Positions 37,861-49,001 of a stretch of 64,000 nt of DNA are shown here, piece by piece. The position numbers and the translations under genes are program-made. The stretch spans positions 186,001-250,000 of the forward strand of contig NW_024068005.1 in assembly GCF_009389715.1 (NCBI RefSeq), in the 5' to 3' direction. Source of the stretch: Phoenix dactylifera (taxonomy: Eukaryota > Streptophyta > Magnoliopsida > Arecales > Arecaceae). Every line of letters starts with the position of its first letter. The stretch's first letter is position 1. The notes beneath the pieces are model-generated. The model did not search any database. It was not told where the DNA came from and saw only the letters and a list, made by a program, of their open reading frames with translations.

Positions 37861-38078
37861 ACTGAGCCGCCAGTGGCTGAATAGTAACTGAGCTGCCCCG
37901 CCAGTGGCTGAATAGTAACTGAGCCTGCCCCGCCAGTGGCTGAATAGTAACTGAGCCTGCCCCGCCAGTGGCTGAATAGTAACTGGGCCTGCCCCGCCAG
38001 TGGCTGAATTGGAATTGGGCCTGCCCCGCCAGTGGCTGAATAGTAACTGAGCTGGCCCCGCCAGTGGTCGAGTCTGAC
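37861..38078. repeat. 32-bp minisatellite in the 5' LTR (7 units)
   Basis: Seven units built on CCCCGCCAGTGGCTGAATAG. Unit 5 carries AATTGGAAT in place of AATAGTAAC. The unit order differs from the array in the 3' LTR. Confidence 0.9.
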
Positions 38079-38943
38079 TTCGCAGTAGCATCCGAGAGAA
38101 TGGACCACGGCATGCCGGGGGGCACGGTTTCATATGCATATATTATGAAAATTTTGTGATTTGCACTACTGCTTTGTTTAAATTGCATACTTTATAAAAT
38201 GATATTTGAAGCATGATCATGAGGCTCGTTTCAGAGATTGGGTATATGAGGCGGGTGCTTCCAAATCCTGCAGATGTGTTTTTGGGGAGAAGCAAAATCG
38301 GTGAGGGGTGAAGGACGCTTGCGTGAAGCCCCGGAACCGGCCAACATCTGGCAGGGGAGCCCCGTGTTTCCCCCTCATGTGGGCCCAATAGTCACGTGCC
38401 CTGCGCAGGCGGGCCGTGACATTTATGAACGTGCCTGGCCAAAGCATACATTGTATTACAACGGATTTTTGAATATATCCTTATGGAAAGTTGTATTTTG
38501 CTATCTTCTTTAAATTGCATACATATTATGCCGTGATGATTATTAGATAAACATGCATGTCAGCTTCTCAAAACCCTGATTTACATGTTTAGTCTACTGG
38601 TTGATCCGGTAGGATTATGCAGGATTACTTACTGAGCCGTGTAGCTCATATCCGTTCATTTACTTTTTCTTTCAGATCCTCACCACTGATAGCTGCCAGA
38701 GACACGTTAATTTGGTATCAGGGCTTCTGGGGTAAAGCAAGTATACTTTTGTGTACATAAACTATGTAGAAGCTCTGTATTTGGGTACTGACCAGCATGT
38801 TGTACTAAGAATGCTTTCATATGAAAAGATTCGGTTGGTTTGACTACCCTATTACCCAGGTATGAGGCTGCGTGCTATTGTGGGCGGTAGTCGGCAATAG
38901 CACGGCCGTGTCACGGATCCGGATCCGGGGCGTGACATTCTAG

Positions 38944-38955
38944 TGGTATCAGAGC
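38944..38955 (+). other. primer-binding site (tRNA-iMet)
   Basis: TGGTATCAGAGC, the exact complement of the plant initiator methionine tRNA 3' end, begins six bases after the 5' LTR. Confidence 0.92.
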
Positions 38956-41107
38956 AATAGGTTAATCATGAGTAAAAATTTTAAGTTTTAATAAGGGAAT
39001 GGGTAGTTAAGTCTCATTCGGTGAGATTCCGCATAATTGGAAAGAAAGAAAAGATTTTATTAGTCGTATCATCGGTCAATCACGAAAATTGTTTGACACA
39101 AATATTTTGATAGGTGACAATGAGCAACAAAAAGAGAGAAGTTAGGGCTAATACACAACCATTCTAGGGGCATGATTGTGACTGGTATGGTATTAGAATT
39201 CAAGACTTAAGACTACTAAGGATTTTGGTATTTTGAATCAGAATGCTAGCAAGCCATGCCAAAATAAGAATAAGCTAGTTTGGAGATTTCTCGATGGAGT
39301 AATTTGTATTTGGATTATGATTAAATTAGATTTTGACTGATGTTAAGTGGAGTACTAGCAATGGAATATTAAAGTACATTGTGATTATTTATGTATCAGT
39401 ATATAGGTGATATTGGAAGTTTAACTTGATACTGGGTACCGTGGATGATACTTCTAGTTTGAAGTTAATTATTTTGATGATAAGATAGGGTTTATTCATA
39501 AGTTGTTTAAGGCTTGGACAAGGAAAGGTTTTATATTCTTCGAGGATGAAATTTGTATGACAATTATGCATGAAACTATTCTATAGAAAGAAAGTATATT
39601 TGAGAATGAGATTTAAGAGTTTCTCCTTGTTTACTTGGAATGTGAAATATTAGATCTTTTCAAATTACAATGCAAGATTGGTATTTTGATTGGAAGTCAT
39701 TTAGTAAATTCTGGAATAATTTCCAATCTTGAAGAATATTTTTGGCTCATTTTATATGAATGAAGTTGCTGAAAATGTAAAATTTATTTAAAGCATTGTC
39801 GCTTATTTAAGAGGATCTTATGTTGGGATACCATTTCTTTGCTCGCTCATGGAAAAGTAAAAAGAAGTTTTGGCTAAGTAACATTCAATCTAGATGGAGG
39901 AAAGATTTGTAGTGCAAATATCCATGAGGTATTGAATAGTCCTGTTTGTAGACAAGTAGTACGTTGATTAAAAGTTATTAGTGAATTCAAAGGATTTTGA
40001 TCAGAGTGCGCAGCGAAAACATAGTGATCTGAAGTATTTATCTAAGTTGGCCAGAAGTATTATTCTTTTGATTCGGAAAGTTTTAATAATAAAAGATTTG
40101 ATCTGTTTTCTTCTGTAGTAGGATTTTCCTTGATAAATGAAAAGAAAATGATCGGATTTTTTTGGGATATCGCTGTGCTACCTTAAATTCTCCAGTTTTA
40201 TGTCATGCTAAGAAATTCTTAGCATCTCGAGACTAGAATTAACGGATCATCAATTTTGATCTCAGATCTGGAATATGCTGATATAAACCTCCGTCCTCCT
40301 AAACTTGAAGCTTGAGTTTCTTTAATTAATATCAACCCTCCATCTGATTGAAAGAAATTAAGGTTGTCAATTGACTTTGATGAATAACTATCAAGGGTGG
40401 ATTGAAGTTGTTTATGATCTAATCTTGTGATAGATCGGGTAATCGAGAGCAGTTGATACTTTGACAAAGAAACTTGATCTTCTTATTCAGAATTAAGATG
40501 TTGATTCTATGAATAATCTGGAGAGAGAGCTGTATAATCTTCACCCATGAGTTTTTCTATTATTGGTAACTCCCGGGAGAATCTTGGCATCTTAAATTTA
40601 GTATTAACGGATTGATGGTGCCTTGGTTGGGCTTAGACCTGAAATATTCCCTACTCCTAGCTATGACATCTTTGATCTACCTATCTAAAAGGGGTTTGAA
40701 GTTTTGCTAGGATAAAAGTTGATCATAAAATTGTAGGCAAGGTTAAGAGAAGAAAGAAAATTATAGATTATGAAAAGTATGTGATGCTAATGCTCTCACC
40801 TATTTCTATTAACCCGATTACGACCGTTGTGTGGACTTAATCGAGAGCAATTAATTTCTTGGGCCAAGAATCATAGCATTTAAAATCTAAGGCAGGAAGA
40901 TTAGTCCTCTTTTGAAAGAGATCAAAGAACTCCTACGTGTCATAGATGGAAAGGTTCAAGTTTTGAGGTGCCATGATTTTGCCAAAATCTTATCAGCAAG
41001 CATTTTAAGAGGGAGACTAACCGAGAACTAGAGGATGACTCAATGGTTGACTACTTTTGAAAACCAGAACCTAAGGTATGTTTAATTTCGAGGACGAAAT
41101 TTATTTT

Positions 41108-41119
41108 AAGGGGGTAGGA
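41108..41119 (+). other. polypurine tract
   Basis: AAGGGGGTAGGA directly abuts the 3' LTR and would prime plus-strand synthesis. Confidence 0.88.
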
Positions 41120-44100
41120 TGTAATGTCCGGGCCCAGAACCTACTAGGCCCAATGAGAAATGGGCCCAGTTAAGGGTTGGGCCCAAATTCCACTGTGGGC
41201 AGTGCTGTATAAGGATTGAAAAAAAAAAAATAAATAAATAAATAAAAATGAAGGGATAAGACCGACAGGGAGGGGTGACCCTCACCCCTGCTGACAGCCG
41301 CTGCCGGCGCGCCGGAGACAAGGGGGGCGGCGGCCAGTCCCGAGGTATGGAGGAATGGAGAGGGAAGGGACCTCTCAGAGGAGGTCTCATCCTTAAACAG
41401 TCCTTTAAGCCTATGCCGGCAACCCCAAAATGACAGACCCCCTAAACACCGAACGAGAGAAAGAGAGAGAGCCCGGAAGCTCCAAGAGGAAGGAGGAACC
41501 CCTAAGTCGGCAGAGGTGTTGGAGAGGAGGCACCGCAGGTCATCCCCGGAAATGGTAAGCTCCTGTTACCAAAATAAAAATAGAGGAGGGACTCCATGGA
41601 CCTCAGTTGCAGTCACTGCCGGCTCACGGTAGGGGGCTGCAGTCGGCCGGAGTCCATTCCCCTTCTTCTTCTTCAGTGGGATAGGGGGTCTCAGTGAAGA
41701 AGAAGAAGGGAGGAAAGAAAAGAAATGAAAGAAAGAAGAAAAAGGAGAGAGGGAAGAGGGGACTCACCCGTGTGTGGCCGCGGGCATCGGCCGCAGGCGC
41801 GGCCGTGGGCTCAGCCGCAGGCGCGGCTGTGGACGCCGCGAGCTCGGCCGTGGCACTGCCGACTGTGGCTCGGCCCTCCCAAAACCCTCTTCTTCCTTCA
41901 CAGGGGAAGAATGGAGAGAGAGGAAGAGAGAGGGTTTGGGAGTGAGAGAGAGAGAGAATAGGGGGTGGTGCCGGAGGGAAGGACCAAAGAAAAGAAAGAA
42001 AGAAAGAAAGAGAGAGGAGGAAGAGGCCGTAGATCCGGCCGGAGGAGAAGAAGAAGACCGGAGGACCGGCCGAAATGGCTAGGGCTTCCGATCGGAACCA
42101 AGGAGAGAGAGAGAAAGGAGAGGAGGAGGGGACTTGCCGTGTACGGCCGTGAGCGTCGCCGGTGCGGGCTCGGCCGGGGAAGCCGAGAGCTCGGCCGCGG
42201 GCTCGGCCGGGGAAGCCGAGAGCTCGGCTGCGGGCTCGGCCGGGGATGCCGCGGGGCTTGGCCGCGGACGCCGCCGGTCGTGGGCCGTCTCCCTCCGCTC
42301 GCCATCCTCCCCTCCGCTCGCCGCCCCTGCCATCGTCGGAGAAGAGAGGAAGGGGGAGATCGGGAGAGAAGGAAGGAAAGAGAGGAGGAGGGGAGGAAGC
42401 TTCGGGAAGGAGAAGAAAAGAAAAAGGAGAAGAGAAGAGAAGAAAAGAAAAAGAAAAAAAAAAAAAAAAAGAGAAAAGAAAAGAAAAAGAAAAAGAAAAG
42501 AAAAGAAAGAAAAAGAGAAGAGAAAAGAAAAGAGTGGGTTAATGGGCCGGAATCGGGTTCGGGTCCGAAACTCGTTAAGCCCAATAATAAGAAATTGATT
42601 TAGCCAATTGAACCTGAACCCGAGCCTAATTAAATTGGGCTAAGTCTGGACGAGCCCAAACTGCAAATTGGGTCAAATCCGAACCGAATTAAGCCCAAAT
42701 TGATTTGGGTCCGAACCCAATTAAATTGAGTTAGTTCCAGCAGACCCAATCTGGTTTTTAAATCGAACCCCAAAGGCTTCAAATTGGACTTGGGCTAAAT
42801 CCTTGGATGGGATCCAAGCAAGTAAATTCATAATATGATGAACTAAGAGATTTTATAATAAATAAATAGGGAATAATGTAATCCCTATTATGTTGTTTTA
42901 GGTGATTAAGGATTTGTCACCTGGACTTGAGCAATTTGGAAAGCGAATTGATGTAAGTAATCTGTCTTAATCCTATCGTAGATCTTGTATTACGTTTTAT
43001 AAGATGAACCAGTGTTTTTCATACAATTTGAATTGTATGCATGATTAGTGAAGAATGTAAGTAACCTGTTCTAATCCTATTATAGATCATGTCATGTTAT
43101 TAATGTTTTCCTAAGCATTTATTTTAAGTACATATGTTTCATGCATGATATGTTACAATGCATAAGTAACTTGCATGATCCCAGAAGCTATGGCTATGTA
43201 TGCAACCTGATGATATTGATATTTTAATCATGCATGTAAGTTTATAAAGTCTTAGCTAGCCCCAGAGGCACTATAATGGGCTCAAAGATGCTACTGAGAA
43301 TGACTGAGCCGCCAGTGGCTGAATAGTAACTGAGCTGCCCCGCCAGTGGCTGAATAGTAACTGAGCCTGCCCCGCCAGTGGCTGAATAGTAACTGAGCCT
43401 GCCCCGCCAGTGGCTTGAATTGGAATTGGGCCTGCCCCGCCAGTGGCTGAATAGTAACTGAGCTGCCCGCCAGTGGCTGAATAGTAACTGAGCTGGCCCC
43501 GCCAGTGGTCGAGTCTGACTTCGCAGTAGCATCCGAGAGAATGGACCACGGCATGCCGGGGGGCACGGTTTCATATGCATATATTATGAAAATTTTGTGA
43601 TTTGCACTACTGCTTTGTTTAAATTGCATACTTTATAAAATGATATTTGAAGCATGATCATGAGGCTCGTTTCAGAGATTGGGTATATGAGGCGGGTGCT
43701 TCCAATCCTGCAGATGTGTTTTTGGGGAGAAGCAAAATCGGTGAGGGGTGAAGGACGCTTGCGTGAAGCCCCGGAACCGGCCAACATCTGGCAGGGGAGC
43801 CCCGTGTTTCCCCCTCATGTGGGCCCAATAGTCACGTGCCCTGCGCAGGCGGGCCGTGACATTTATGAACGTGCCTGGCCAAAGCATACATTGTATTACA
43901 ACGGATTTTTGAATATATCCTTATGGAAAGTTGTATTTTGCTATCTTCTTTAAATTGCATACATATTATGCCGTGATGATTATTAGATAAACATGCATGT
44001 CAGCTTCTCAAAACCCTGATTTACATGTTTAGTCTACTGGTTGATCCGGTAGGATTATGCAGGATTACTTACTGAGCCGTGTAGCTCATATCCGTTCATT

Positions 44101-44377
44101 TACTTTTTCTTTCAGATCCTCACCACTGATAGCTGCCAGAGACACGTTAATTTGGTATCAGGGCTTCTGGGGTAAAGCAAGTATACTTTTGTGTACATAA
44201 ACTATGTAGAAGCTCTGTATTTGGGTACTGACCAGCATGTTGTACTAAGAATGCTTTCATATGAAAAGATTCGGTTGGTTTGACTACCCTATTACCCAGG
44301 TATGAGGCTGCGTGCTATTGTGGGCGGTAGTCGGTAATAGCACGGCCGTGTCACGGATCCGGATCCGGGGCGTGACA
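41120..44377 (+). repeat. 3' LTR of the giant-LTR retrotransposon
   Basis: A 3258-base LTR nearly identical to the 5' LTR. By eye the differences are five C/T substitutions, several one- or two-base indels in homopolymer or GA runs, and reshuffled units in the 32-bp minisatellite. Confidence 0.95.
43303..43518. repeat. 32-bp minisatellite in the 3' LTR (7 units)
   Basis: Same unit as at 37861. Here the AATTGGAAT variant is unit 4 rather than unit 5, and a shortened CTGCCCGCC unit appears as unit 6. Confidence 0.88.
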
Positions 44378-44382
44378 ATGTA
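44378..44382 (+). repeat. target-site duplication, right copy (ATGTA)
   Basis: Exact match to 35681-35685. Confidence 0.95.
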
Positions 44383-45477
44383 TAGTATATACTTTTTTAA
44401 AACCATGTTCTCATGTTTATCGGCTTTCATGATGTAAAACATGGATTGTTTCAACATATTGTCCTTCGTATCAATTTCCTTGGCAACTCGATTAATCTGA
44501 AGGCGGATCATGTATATTTTTCTCATTAGTAACAGCAGGAGTAATTTAGCAACGATTTTTTGAGGATTGACTGCGGTAAGATAAACTACGTGAAAGTGAA
44601 TCCGAAAAGAACCATTTGGTTTTCATATTAAATATAGACAGAAATTTAAACATTAGATTAATATCTGTATTTCTATCTATTTATGTAAAAAAATAGATAT
44701 GGATATGAACAAACAACTACCCGATTCATATCCAAATATCATATCCTATTTATTTTATATAGCAGTCATAATTTTTTTTTAAAAAAACAATCATCTTAAT
44801 ATGCTATTAATTTGATTTATCAAATACTTAGTAATATTTTTGATTATATAGTTATAAAATTTAATTATATGAATTATATCCATATTTATATCTATATTTT
44901 CGGTATTCAATTTATATCTATATTTATTTAAAATAATTATAAATATAAATTTTTATATTTGTCTAATAATTTTATCTGTACTCATCAAATAAAGTAAAAT
45001 ATAAATATAAATATATTAATATTTGATCGATATTTTCAGCATTATTGCTGTCAAAAGGCTCTTTGTTACACCATTTTTCACAGCCGCCTCCCCAAAAGGT
45101 TCCAATTGCTGCCAAATTTTCCAGCAGGCTACAGCGACATTTTGTTTGTGGCAGCAGTGTACCCTCCTTTGCTTTTGCTCTTCGCCCATTCTTTTTGAGC
45201 CCTACTCTGGCCTTTAGCGTCAAAGGAAAGCTGGGGAAAAGCGAAAAAACTCCCTTCGTTTTATGATCAAGCATATTCTCTGGCCAGAGCCAACCGCAGC
45301 TTTAGAATAATGGCGGCACCCTCTTGGGTATATATAAGAGATTAGGTGTTCAACACAGTTATGGTATCCCATGATAGAGAGAAAGATCTTCAATAGCTTG
45401 TTCTTCCGCCAACCTCTGGGCTATGTGCCCTCTCAGGTGGATGAGAGCTTATACTTGACCAAACCCAACTAGGCCGG

Positions 45478-45905
45478 AGCTTAGTATTAAAGAAACTTGC
45501 AGCCCAAAAGCTTAAGTTATTGGAAGGAAAAACGGATTAGGCTGACATCTCTTTTATTAATCGGTGTAGGACTATGATAATCTTTTCCCACTCAACTTTT
45601 GACACTCTCATTATGATTAGCTCAGACTCGAAAGAGAAAAGGCCCGCTCATGGGCTGAGTCCTAGTTGACCCTAACTAAGTCCTTCTCGATCCCTAATAT
45701 TCTCTAGCAAGATGCCTATATGATTAATAAAGATTGAGACGTATGATGGATTTGGCTCTTGATGCCATTTATCATGGACTTTTAATTTAAAAGCTTAAGC
45801 TGTTCGGAGGAAGACCAGTTAGACCAATAAAATTATATTGATATTTTTTTTATTAGCCAATATGAGGACTATGACACTAGGCCCCTAGTCGAAAGAATCA
45901 TCCAA
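45478..45905 (-). mobile_element. TRIM-like element in reverse orientation, second family
   Basis: Read on the reverse strand, a terminal repeat (about 45770-45905) is followed by ATGGCATCAAGAGCC, a near match to the tRNA-iMet primer-binding site (plus strand 45755-45767). After about 170 bases a second diverged repeat follows (about 45478-45600). Both repeats contain CATAGTCCT, AATAAAA, CTTCCT or TTCCTTCC and AGCTTAAGCTTTT in the same order. There is no coding potential. Boundaries are approximate and no duplication was found. Confidence 0.5.
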
Positions 45906-47626
45906 ACACTAACGTTATAATATTCACCTAATTTTAATGTTCTTACCTTCTTAGAGGTCACACCCCTTGTATTCCTTTGTGGATCTAATCATTGGACCGG
46001 ATCGCAGGGACATTTCTAGTACCTGGTCCCAAATGGCTTGATTTTGTAACCTAGCAAACCCAAATTTTTTGGGCTCTGCGTCAGCTCGAGATGTTGGAAT
46101 ACCAGAAAAGTTTCACCTCCGAAGGTGTGCTGATTGGAAACTTAAGAAAAGGAAGGTACATCGAATTTCTGTGCATGGAAACTTTAGTGGATGGGTCCAT
46201 TAAGTGGACGGACATAGCTCAAGCGGGGGCATTATCTAGCTGGCTTGGACCCACATATACCAACTTGAAGCACACACCTTGTGGGTGCCAGCTAGCCTAG
46301 TGATATGTCTCTTGGCAGTTAGAATCAATTTCTAGCTTTGTCGGGTTGGAAGGTGGGGATAAGGGCTTTCACTCGAGTGTCACAAATTTTGCCTGGCCTT
46401 GCCTATCTGGGAAAGTTGAAGATGAAGGGATTAGAATTATTGACCGCCACTATATCCAGCCAACAGCCCATTTTTGTTGCCTTATAGTTGCTAGTTGCTT
46501 ACCAAATAAACTAAATATCAAATCTATCATGAACTAGCAATAACATTGAATCTCCAGTTGTTACGATAATTATAACAAGAAGGAAACTAGAGATATAGTC
46601 TCCTGAGGGTGTTTCAAGTTTTTGCATCCTTGAGTGTCGAGCTGAAAGTATCCAATCATATTTCTGGAGGAATGAGAAACTATCCATCTCCGTAATGAAT
46701 AATCTGGCAGCTATCCACAATGGTACAATACTTTATGGTACAAAAGTTGTATTGTAGACGATCCGAATTCGTTGGATAATGAAACTCTTTGGATAATATT
46801 GGGTTTAGCTATCCTTCGGTGCCTAGTGAAGGCTAATTGAAATTGAACCAAACAAAGATGATTGGGAAGTGAAGAGAACTGTATAAAACAAGAAGTAGAA
46901 TTACCACATTGACCTTTGCATTTCTTGAAGAAAAAGAGATAGTATTTGAACATTGTTAAGAGGAATCAATTAGTAAAAGATCTAGCATATTCATTATCCG
47001 ATAAAATGCTTTCTTTAAGACTTTATCCCAAGAAAGATTAGTGGTCATAAGGCTTGATTTTTGTTGGTGAAAAATTTGTCGAACCATCAATCAAGATGCT
47101 AAACATTTATCTCTCTAGGAGTCGCAAGCAGAAATGAATAAGTATGCATATGGGACACGCATTGTCCTAATATTCCATCTTGCACATGTTTTGTATTGGG
47201 ATAGCCACACAAGAAGCAACATACATTGGTCCTTGTCGGTTATTTTGGAAATATCCAAGTACCATCTCATTTATTTGATTATGCGATCAACTCCTAACTA
47301 TTATTGATGTAGATTGATTCATTTCATCTTAAGGTAGAGTAACGTGATATAAAATAAGAAGTGTAGGTATGTCTATTGCAAAGTGGGAAATCGGAGTTTC
47401 CACCAATGACCCACATACAATAGATCATGGAGTTTGAATTTCTGAATAACAACATGATAACTTGCTAGTGTATTACTAAGTAGAAATGGTAACAGTAATA
47501 CTTAAAAAAAATCTTCAGAATGTAACAAAACCATGTCATGACTAGGAAAATATCTATATCACCTCTTATATTAGGTTAATGGAAGGAAGGTCGAAAAGAA
47601 TTGTCTTTGTCTCATGATTAAAAAGC

Positions 47627-47628
<2 letters not shown>

Positions 47629-47662
<34 letters not shown>
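47629..47662. repeat. (TA)n microsatellite
   Basis: About 17 TA units flanked on both sides by the word AAAGCTACATATA. Confidence 0.9.
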
Positions 47663-47666
<4 letters not shown>

Positions 47667-48489
47667 TACATATAAATATCCATCAAGCTTGGATGCAAAA
47701 ATTAAGATATGGACAAGAATGAAAGCTATTGCAAGATAATTTTTTTTTGAAAAAATGATGATGTCGTAAGAAAAACCTTCGTAACACTAATATCACGAAA
47801 CAATTAATGACCTCTCTATTTTTTTTAAATACTAAAAATTATTTTCAAGAAACAAAGTGAGATATAAAATATCTTATAGTGAAAAATGTGAGAAAGAGGA
47901 GGGGGGGGGGGGGGTGGGGTGAGGAAAGAGGAGAGTTAAATATAGACAATTGCATGCTATTTGCCTATTTTTAGCTCTAGAAAGAATTTTATGAGAATGA
48001 AGTGATAGCTTTTACAAATCAACTTTAGCCATTATAATTAAAAATTATAAACAAATAAGGTAATGACATTATTTAACTAGTATGGAGGCTGGAATTTTTG
48101 AAAAATCCAACCAGGAATGATCTCAAATGAGTGGCTCCTTTCTTAACTAAGCATCTACTCCAGCAAAATACAGCTAAAAATCTTTTTGAATATATATTAC
48201 TTGTACATATAGCATAAACAAGGGCTTGAAACAATCATAATAGGCCAACATTAGGCTCTTGTTTCTCATCCAAATTTTGGTATCAAAGGCCCTTCCAAGA
48301 TAATGAATACAACAGTATCCAGAGGAATTTTGCCCTCTGTAAGTAACCATTGCCCCTGTATGTTAAGCAATAAAATAAAATTCTCTTAAAACAAATAGTA
48401 GGAAAGAAGATAATGTAAAATAGTATCAATGGATGCCATAGTTAATAAATAAAATCCACGGTAGGAAAAAGAAATCTAAGATTTACGCT

Positions 48490-48533
48490 GGATCCAACGT
48501 GCACGGAGAGAGGAAGCCCAGGAGCGAGCTTTC

Positions 48534-48573
<40 letters not shown>

Positions 48574-49001
48574 GTGGCGAGGGAGGGCGGAGAAAAGGAG
48601 AGAGCTTTCTCTAAAAGAGTAGCAGCACTTGCAACAGTATACACAAGCTTCGTCCTCTTGGTAGGGGACAGCCCAACGGCTAAAAAAGCAAGCAGGATCC
48701 GGAGGCTTTTCTTTCTCTTTAATTCACAAGAGGAGGGGCGAGAGAGGCTCTCTCAAGCCGCCACACGACAAGAGGTCTTCTGGCCCGTTAGAATCCCAAC
48801 CACTGTTCTCCTTCTTGTCGCCTCTTCAGTCCTTCTTCCTGCTGTCTTCTTCGCTTCTCAATTCCCGAAAAAAATCTGAGATTTTTTTCCCGCAATATCT
48901 AGCATGTATTTGGATTCTAATTGAATCCAGATGCTCATTTACTCGAGAGCTCTGCGAGATGGTTCTGCTTTCGCCTTCGGCTTAGGCTTTGGTTGATAGA
49001 G
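48490..49001 (+). other. candidate 5' untranslated exon of the ARM/TPR pseudogene
   Basis: A GA-rich, moderately GC-rich stretch with a (GA)n run at about 48537-48570 ends at a plausible donor, GATAGAG|GTATTC. It resembles a plant 5' leader exon and lies upstream of the acceptor at 51755. A 126-codon frame here (48499-48879) starts in the GA tract and is probably not protein coding. The linkage to the downstream gene is inference. Confidence 0.35.

Larger units (their letters stand above)
35686..38937 (+). repeat. 5' LTR of the giant-LTR retrotransposon
   Basis: A 3252-base LTR bounded by TG...CA. In order it holds an A-rich tract with AATA repeats (~35787), GC-rich blocks, a 33-bp tandem repeat (36730-36815), a roughly 200-base purine-only GA tract (36895-37090), a region rich in GGGCCC/AACCC-like words, a diverged internal duplication around ATGTAAGTAA (37510 and 37613), a 32-bp minisatellite (37861-38078) and a 3' part ending GGATCCGGATCCGGGGCG. 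Lysine- and arginine-rich open frames in it are composition artefacts. Confidence 0.95.
38938..41119 (+). other. non-coding core of the LTR retrotransposon
   Basis: AT-rich core of 2182 bases between the LTRs. No forward open frame reaches 60 codons and no retroviral protein motif is visible. It retains the primer-binding site at its left and the polypurine tract at its right, which is what trans-mobilisation requires. Confidence 0.85.
35686..44377 (+). mobile_element. complete non-autonomous LTR retrotransposon with giant LTRs (LARD type)
   Basis: The 8692-base element has 3252- and 3258-base LTRs, both starting TGTAATGTCCGGGCC and ending GGGGCGTGACA. A perfect five-base duplication ATGTA flanks it. 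A tRNA-iMet primer-binding site lies six bases inside the left LTR and a polypurine tract abuts the right LTR. The 2182-base core has no long frame and no gag, protease, reverse transcriptase or integrase motif, so the element must be mobilised by a partner. The core ends with GAGGACGAAAT shortly before the polypurine tract, wording shared by many Ty3/gypsy (Del/Tekay-like) plant elements; that affiliation is inference. The LTRs differ by only a handful of changes, so the insertion is recent. Confidence 0.95.
44383..48489. other. intergenic region with old repeat remnants
   Basis: No gene recognised. 44620-45000 is AT-rich with ATATCCATAT-like wording. The open frame at 45045-45266 (+) is compositionally normal but has no motif I know. 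An older TRIM-like element is described at 45478. Open frames at 46091-46300 and 46346-46537 are unrecognised. A G run lies near 47902. Confidence 0.4.

Noticed and set aside
37800..38188. Repetitive open frames such as those with SHWRGR or TGGAG repeats
   Set aside because: They are translations of the 32-bp minisatellite and not proteins.
48499..48879. 126-codon frame starting in the GA tract
   Set aside because: The first part is an Arg-Glu run from (GA)n and the rest shows no domain; a leader exon is more likely.
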